This document shows, piece by piece, positions 5,229 to 8,977 of a DNA stretch of 8,977 nucleotides. Source of the DNA: Actinomycetes bacterium (GTDB taxonomy: Bacteria; Actinomycetota; Acidimicrobiia; Acidimicrobiales; RAAP-2); NCBI GenBank assembly GCA_021802025.1, contig JAKABC010000063.1, positions 1 to 8,977 on the forward strand, read 5' to 3'. How positions within the stretch are numbered: the stretch's first letter is position 1; each line of letters opens with the position of its first letter. The notes beneath the pieces are model-generated. The model saw nothing but the letters and a program-made list of their open reading frames with translations, was not told the origin of the DNA and did no database searches. The position numbers were made by a program, and so were the translations under genes.

Positions 5229-6005
5229 ATGGTTGACGTCGGGGGAGGGGCGCTACTCGAGTTCGACCACGTCTCGGTCCACTTCGAGGGGCTGCGCGCG
5301 CTCGACGACGTCTCCTTCGCCGTCGCCTCGGGCGAGATCGTCGGGCTCATCGGCCCCAACGGCGCGGGCAAGACGACCGCCTTCAACGTGGCCTGCGGCT
5401 TCGTGCGCCCCTCGGCCGGTCACGTGCACTTCCACACCCAGGGCGCGTCGAACCTCCGGCCCAACGAGCTCGCGCGCGCCGGCGTCGCGAGGACCCTCCA
5501 GGGCGTCGGCCTCTTCGGACACTGCAGCGTGCTCGAGAACGTCATGGCCGGCGGCCAGGGCCGTCCGGCCGGCGGTGTGGTCGCGAGCCTGCTGGCCCTC
5601 CCGGGTGCCGTGCGCGCGGAGAAGGCGCTGCGCCGCGACGCGCTGGCGATGCTCGAGCGCCTCGGCATCGCCGGGTTCGCCCACCGGATGCCCTCGACGA
5701 TCCCCTACGGCACGGCGAAGAAGGTGGCCCTGGCGCGCGCCCTCATGGGCGCGCCGAAACTCTTGATGCTCGACGAGCCGGCCTCGGGACTCGACGAGGC
5801 CGAGCTCGAGGAGTTCGCCTCGCTGATCGTCGAGCTGCGCGAGACCATGGGGGTGCTGCTCGTCGAGCACAACATGGAGTTCGTGATGCCCCTGGTCGAC
5901 CGGCTGGTCGTGCTCGACTTCGGCCAGGTCATCGCCACCGGCACACCGGGCGAGGTGCGCGAACACCGCGCGGTCATCGAGGCCTACCTCGGGGTGAGCG
6001 AGTGA
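5229..6005 (+). CDS. livG: HAAT-family ABC transporter ATP-binding protein, LivG type
   Basis: This 258-residue cytoplasmic ATPase powers an importer of the hydrophobic amino acid uptake (branched-chain amino acid) family together with LivF. Walker A is GPNGAGKTT (42-50), the Q-loop glutamine is Gln91 in ARTLQGVGLF, Walker B is LLMLDEP (178-184), and the switch His is His214 in LVEHNM. LivG and LivF are told apart by the IPYG signature (158-161) and long insert region here. The signature region IPYGTAKKVALARAL has Lys-Lys where LivG proteins usually have Gln/Arg-Arg, and the Q-loop has Leu for the common Phe, so it is a somewhat divergent member. The ATG at 5229 is used because it gives normal length and fits a near-leaderless promoter. 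It overlaps livF by four bases (GTGA). Transported substrate cannot be read from the ATPase. Confidence 0.9.
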   Translation: MVDVGGGALLEFDHVSVHFEGLRALDDVSFAVASGEIVGLIGPNGAGKTTAFNVACGFVRPSAGHVHFHTQGASNLRPNELARAGVARTLQGVGLFGHCSVLENVMAGGQGRPAGGVVASLLALPGAVRAEKALRRDALAMLERLGIAGFAHRMPSTIPYGTAKKVALARALMGAPKLLMLDEPASGLDEAELEEFASLIVELRETMGVLLVEHNMEFVMPLVDRLVVLDFGQVIATGTPGEVREHRAVIEAYLGVSE

Positions 6006-6709
6006 TCACGGTCGAACGAGTGACCGTGGCCTTCGGGGCCGTCTACGCGCTGCGCGACGTCTCGCTGCGCGCCGAGACCGGCAAGATCACGGCGGTCCTA
6101 GGCGCCAACGGCGCCGGCAAGACGACGCTGCTGCGCACGATCAGTGGGCTCGTCGCGCCCCAGAGCGGGACCGTGTCGCTCGACGACCGGGTCCTCACCC
6201 ACCGGCGGACCGAGGACATCGCCCGCCTCGGGGTCGGCCACGTGCCCGAGGGCCGCGGCGTCATCGCCGAGTTCACCGTCGAGGAGAACCTCCGCCTGGG
6301 CGCCATCGTGGCCAAGGTGCCCCTCGAGGAGGGCCTCGCCCAGCAGTACGAGGCCTTCCCGGTGCTCGGCCAGCGGCGCAAGCAGCACGCGGCCAAGCTC
6401 TCGGGCGGGGAGCGCCAGATGCTCGCCATGGCCCGCGCGCTGATCGCCCGCCCCTCGGTCCTCCTGCTCGACGAACCCTCCCTCGGCCTCGCCCCGCTCG
6501 TAACGGCCCAGCTGATGGCGACCATCGCCGAGCTGTGCACGTCGCGGGACCTCACGGTCGTGCTGGTCGAGCAGAACGCGTCGTCGGCGCTGCGCATCGC
6601 CCACCACGCCGTGGTGTTGAACGTCGGCACCGTCGTCGCCGACGCGCCGGCCCCTGAGGTCGCGGCCGACGAGCGGCTCCGTCAGTACTACCTGGGGATG
6701 GTGGAGTAG
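6002..6709 (+). CDS. livF: HAAT-family ABC transporter ATP-binding protein, LivF type
   Basis: This 235-residue ATPase is the second nucleotide-binding subunit of the importer. Walker A is GANGAGKTT (34-42), GHVPEGRGV (79-87) is the hallmark LivF loop, the ABC signature LSGGERQ (133-139) is canonical, and Walker B is VLLLDEP (153-159). The H-loop position reads VEQN (189-192), with Gln in place of His, which is normal for LivF. The GTG start overlaps the livG stop as GTGA, so the two ATPases are translationally coupled. It ends one base into the livH start. Length matches the family. All catalytic features are intact, in contrast to the less canonical signature of LivG. Confidence 0.93.
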   Translation: MITVERVTVAFGAVYALRDVSLRAETGKITAVLGANGAGKTTLLRTISGLVAPQSGTVSLDDRVLTHRRTEDIARLGVGHVPEGRGVIAEFTVEENLRLGAIVAKVPLEEGLAQQYEAFPVLGQRRKQHAAKLSGGERQMLAMARALIARPSVLLLDEPSLGLAPLVTAQLMATIAELCTSRDLTVVLVEQNASSALRIAHHAVVLNVGTVVADAPAPEVAADERLRQYYLGMVE

Positions 6710-7608
6710 TGGATAGCTTCCTCACGTCACGGGTCGTGACCGACATCCTCGGCGGACTCACCAACGGCGCGATCTACGGCCTGGTTGCCCTGAGCCTCGT
6801 GCTCGTCTGGCGCGCGACCCGCGTGCTCAACTTCGCCCAGGGCGCCATGCCGATGTTCGCGACCTACCTCGGCATGGGGCTGCTCTCCTACCACTGGCCC
6901 TACTGGGCCTGCGTGGGGGTGTGCCTGGTCGCGGCATTCTTCATCGGGGCACTGACCGAGCGGGTCCTCGTGCGCCCGCTCTACGGCAAGCCCGAGATCA
7001 ACCCCATCGTGGTCATGGTGGGCTACCTGATCATCCTCGAGGCCTTCGCCGCGGCGATCTGGTCGACCACTCCGCGCAGCCTGCCCGCCCCCTTCTCCCC
7101 CATCGACTGGCGCCTCGCCGGCCAGCCCTTCGGCCTGTCGCCCTTCAGCGTGTTCGAGGTTGTCACCGCCCTCGTGGTCATGGGGGCCATCGTGGCTCTC
7201 TTTCGCTTCACCCGGATCGGCCTGCAGCTGCGCGCCTCGGCCCTCGCGCCCGAGGTCTCGCGGCTCTTGGGCGTGCGCGTGGGCCGGATGCTCACCCTGG
7301 GCTGGATGCTCTCGACGGCCGTCGGGGCCGTGACGGCCATCCTGGTCGCCTCGAACTTCTTCACGGGTCTCACCCCGCAACTGATGGACGGCATCTTCGC
7401 CTTCGGCTTCATCGCCGCGGCCGTCGGGGGGCTCGACAGCCCGGTGGGCGCGGTCACCTCGGGGATCGTCCTGGGCGTCGTGCTCCAGTTCGTCGGCGAC
7501 TACCTCAACTCCAACGCGATCATCCTCGTGGCCCTGGGCATCCTGATCGTGTCGCTCATGGTGCGACCCAACGGGCTCCTCACGCGCAGCACGGCGAGGC
7601 GCGTATGA
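6709..7608 (+). CDS. livH: HAAT-family ABC transporter permease, LivH type
   Basis: This 299-residue inner-membrane protein is one of two permease subunits forming the translocation path. It starts with the LivH hallmark run at residues 15-47, including GLTNGAIYGLVALSL and RVLNFAQGAM. Further hydrophobic segments lie near 64-84, 98-118, 147-167, 195-215, 227-262 and 270-285. The cytoplasmic coupling loop that contacts the ATPases is TRIGLQLRASA...SRLLGV (168-189), and the late GGLDSPVGAV (240-249) is also typical. The GTG at 6709 shares one base with the livF TAG (TAGTG); GGTGGAG just upstream is too close to be a good Shine-Dalgarno, so reinitiation after livF is likely. The livM ATG overlaps its stop (ATGA). 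Confidence 0.92.
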   Translation: MDSFLTSRVVTDILGGLTNGAIYGLVALSLVLVWRATRVLNFAQGAMPMFATYLGMGLLSYHWPYWACVGVCLVAAFFIGALTERVLVRPLYGKPEINPIVVMVGYLIILEAFAAAIWSTTPRSLPAPFSPIDWRLAGQPFGLSPFSVFEVVTALVVMGAIVALFRFTRIGLQLRASALAPEVSRLLGVRVGRMLTLGWMLSTAVGAVTAILVASNFFTGLTPQLMDGIFAFGFIAAAVGGLDSPVGAVTSGIVLGVVLQFVGDYLNSNAIILVALGILIVSLMVRPNGLLTRSTARRV

Positions 7609-8801
7609 GCGCCCTCGTGCGCCGCGGCGCGCTGGCCGTGGGGGGTCTCGTGGTGGCGGTCGTGCTCGCGCTCATCCTCGCCCCGCGCACGAGCGACGCG
7701 GTGGCGGTCGTGGTCGTGGCCATCGTCGCGGCCGGGGCGGGCCTGGTCGGCTCGTGGCCGGCCGTGCGCACCGAACATCCGGCGCTCGCGCGCGCGATGC
7801 TCACCGTGGTGCTCGTTGACGTGGTGATCTTCGCCACGGCCTTCCTCTCGGTACCCACGGACTTCAACCTGGCGACCGGGGCCGCGATGGCGATCGTGCT
7901 GCTGGGGCTGTCGTTCCTCACGGGGGCCTCGGGACAGATCTCGATCGGCAACGGGGCCTTCATGGGGGTCGGCGCCTTCGCCACCGCCATCTGGGCCAAC
8001 CACCACGCGACCACCCCGATCGTGGTGACCCTCCTGATCGCGGTCGTGGTCGGCGCGCTCGTCGGGCTGTTGCTGGGCCTGCCGGCCACGCGACTGCGTG
8101 GCCCCTACCTCGCCGGCATGACCCTCGCCTTCGCGGTGGCCTTCCCGGCCTTCCTGAGCTCGTTCAGCAGCTGGACCGGCGGGGACTCGGGGCTGCAGCT
8201 GCCCAACACGGTCACGGCGCCGCGCTGGCTCACGAGCCTGTTCCACGCCGGCACCACCGCGCTCACCACCAACACGCTCTGGCTAACCGACATCGTCATG
8301 GTGACCACCGGGGTCGCCTTCTTCTTCATGGCGAATCTCTTCGCCAGCCGCACCGGTCGGGCGATGCGCCTCGTGCGCGACAACGACGTGGCCGCCGAGC
8401 TCGTGGGCGTGGCGTTGCCGCGCACGCGGGTGATCGCCTTTGTCGTCAGCGCCGCCTACGCCGCCCTCGGCGGGGCGCTCTGGACGCTCCTCAACAACTC
8501 GGTCTCGCCCGCGACCTACGGGTTCGCCCTGTCGATCACCATCCTCGCCGTGATCGTGATCGGGGGGATCGGCACGATATCGGGGGCGATCGTCGGCGGC
8601 GTCGTCTACGCCTACTCGACCAACGTCATCGCGTGGTTCGTGGCCCACACCGGACTCAACCCCCAGGGAAACCTCGCGAGCCAGCTCAACGGCATCATCT
8701 TCGGGGCCCTGCTCATCGTGACGATGATGTTCTCGCCCCTGGGCATCGCCGGCACGATCCGCCTCCTGCGCCAGCGTCGCGCCGCACGAGAGCGGGGGTG
8801 A
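7605..8801 (+). CDS. livM: HAAT-family ABC transporter permease, LivM type
   Basis: This 398-residue inner-membrane protein is the second permease subunit. The LivM hallmark TGASGQISIGNGAFMGVGAF spans 106-125, ATRLRGPYLAGMTLAFA (161-177) follows, and the coupling loop is GRAMRLVRDNDVAAELVGVA (251-270). About ten hydrophobic segments are visible, near 9-27, 31-50, 63-82, 90-106, 117-132, 137-160, 168-186, 228-247, 275-295, 308-340 and 362-378; the two most N-terminal precede the conserved core and are less conserved in the family. The C-terminus is basic (RLLRQRRAARERG), as expected inside the cell. The ATG overlaps the livH stop. It is the last gene of the tight run livG-livF-livH-livM; a 99-bp gap with promoters follows before the next gene. 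Confidence 0.93.
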   Translation: MSALVRRGALAVGGLVVAVVLALILAPRTSDAVAVVVVAIVAAGAGLVGSWPAVRTEHPALARAMLTVVLVDVVIFATAFLSVPTDFNLATGAAMAIVLLGLSFLTGASGQISIGNGAFMGVGAFATAIWANHHATTPIVVTLLIAVVVGALVGLLLGLPATRLRGPYLAGMTLAFAVAFPAFLSSFSSWTGGDSGLQLPNTVTAPRWLTSLFHAGTTALTTNTLWLTDIVMVTTGVAFFFMANLFASRTGRAMRLVRDNDVAAELVGVALPRTRVIAFVVSAAYAALGGALWTLLNNSVSPATYGFALSITILAVIVIGGIGTISGAIVGGVVYAYSTNVIAWFVAHTGLNPQGNLASQLNGIIFGALLIVTMMFSPLGIAGTIRLLRQRRAARERG

Positions 8802-8802
8802 C

Positions 8803-8831
8803 TTGCACGGCACCACGGAACGGCCTACGCT
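8803..8831 (+). promoter_or_regulatory. Candidate promoter of the gene starting at 8901
   Basis: TTGCAC (8803-8808) and TACGCT (8826-8831) are separated by exactly 17 bases, the best-spaced -35/-10 pair in the window, although the -35 matches TTGACA at only three positions. Initiation would fall near 8838, leaving a leader of about 60 bases. A separate promoter here would let the downstream gene be expressed independently of livGFHM. Confidence 0.45.
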
Positions 8832-8846
8832 CGCCGGGCAAGGCTG

Positions 8847-8858
8847 TACCACGCGGTA
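8847..8858 (+). repeat. Short inverted repeat TACC-N4-GGTA
   Basis: TACC (8847-8850) and GGTA (8855-8858) form a symmetric element between the two -10 boxes at 8826 and 8861. Position and symmetry are operator-like, but four-base arms occur often by chance in such sequence. Confidence 0.25.
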
Positions 8859-8860
8859 AC

Positions 8861-8866
8861 TAGCGT
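8861..8866 (+). promoter_or_regulatory. Second candidate -10 box before the gene at 8901
   Basis: TAGCGT (TANNNT type) would give initiation near 8873 and a leader of about 28 bases containing the Shine-Dalgarno. This is similar to the leader lengths inferred for mscL and the mutase genes. No -35 match is seen. Confidence 0.4.
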
Positions 8867-8883
8867 TTCTCAACACACTCATC

Positions 8884-8890
8884 AGGGGGG
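8884..8890 (+). promoter_or_regulatory. Ribosome binding site for the gene at 8901
   Basis: AGGGGGG lies ten bases before the ATG at 8901. It is G-rich rather than a perfect AGGAGG, and the spacing is slightly long, but it is the only candidate and supports this start. Confidence 0.5.
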
Positions 8891-8900
8891 ACATCACACG

Positions 8901-8977
8901 ATGGCAAGTACTCAGTGGCGACGCGTCGCTTCGGCCGGATCGGCACTTCTCTTGTGCGCGACCCTCGCCACGGCGGC
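8901..8977 (+). CDS. Start of a secreted protein, probably the importer's substrate-binding protein
   Basis: Only the first 25 codons are in the window. They read as a classic secretion signal: a short polar start, Arg-Arg at residues 7-8, then a hydrophobic stretch (SALLLCATLATA, 14-25). The cysteine at residue 19 follows three leucines and does not fit a lipobox, so the cleavage type cannot be decided from what is visible. Placement directly after livM, on the same strand with its own promoter region, is typical of the periplasmic or lipid-anchored substrate-binding protein (LivJ/LivK type), which is needed in excess over the membrane subunits. The function rests on context only; no domain of the mature protein is visible. 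Confidence 0.55.
   Translation, partial: MASTQWRRVASAGSALLLCATLATA

Noticed and set aside
7500..8246. 248-codon minus-strand frame opposite livH/livM
   Set aside because: Rich in H, R, G, D and E with no motif; antisense to clear transmembrane genes, as expected for a complement of Val/Ala/Leu codons.
8802..8900. Small RNA or tRNA gene in the largest gap
   Set aside because: No cloverleaf, CCA end or long stem could be traced; the gap is explained by promoter boxes and a ribosome binding site.

Overview
The window is very GC-rich, strongly G/C-biased at third codon positions, and densely coded, with GTG starts common. Transcription units are preceded by TANNNT -10 boxes, several placed so that the mRNA would be leaderless or nearly so. 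This fits a high-GC actinobacterium. Acidimicrobiia or a related deep actinobacterial lineage is my guess, but no marker gene here fixes the taxon.

Layout. (1) 1-424, plus strand: 3' part of an S51 (peptidase E-like) serine peptidase gene. (2) 421-1086, minus strand: trpG, the glutaminase subunit of anthranilate synthase, ending tail-to-tail with the peptidase gene so that both stop codons share one CTAG. (3) 1122-2621, plus strand: trpE, the chorismate-using subunit, divergent from trpG across only 35 bp that hold two back-to-back leaderless-type -10 boxes. (4) 2675-4315 and 4312-4698: a two-subunit adenosylcobalamin acyl-CoA mutase. Its substrate-selecting residues (Phe68, Gln186) match isobutyryl-CoA mutase rather than methylmalonyl-CoA mutase. 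(5) 4758-5174: a large-conductance mechanosensitive channel (MscL) whose C-terminus carries a four-cysteine zinc ribbon. (6) 5229-8801: four overlapping genes for a branched-chain-amino-acid-type (HAAT) ABC importer in the order livG-livF-livH-livM. (7) 8802-8900: a 99-bp promoter region, followed by the start of a secreted protein gene (8901 to the window end) that is probably the cognate substrate-binding protein.

How the genes may work together. TrpE and TrpG form the first, feedback-inhibited enzyme of tryptophan synthesis, and their shared control region makes a coordinated or mutually exclusive promoter pair likely. The importer and the mutase could both belong to branched-chain amino acid metabolism: valine breakdown yields isobutyryl-CoA, which this mutase type interconverts with n-butyryl-CoA. 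They lie in separate transcription units with mscL between them, so this link is inference.

I found no mobile element, CRISPR array, RNA gene or clearly new system. The points most worth a second look are the 35-bp divergent trp promoter, the isobutyryl-type residues in a gene likely to be labelled methylmalonyl-CoA mutase, the zinc-ribbon MscL, and the element before livG that could act as terminator and promoter at once.
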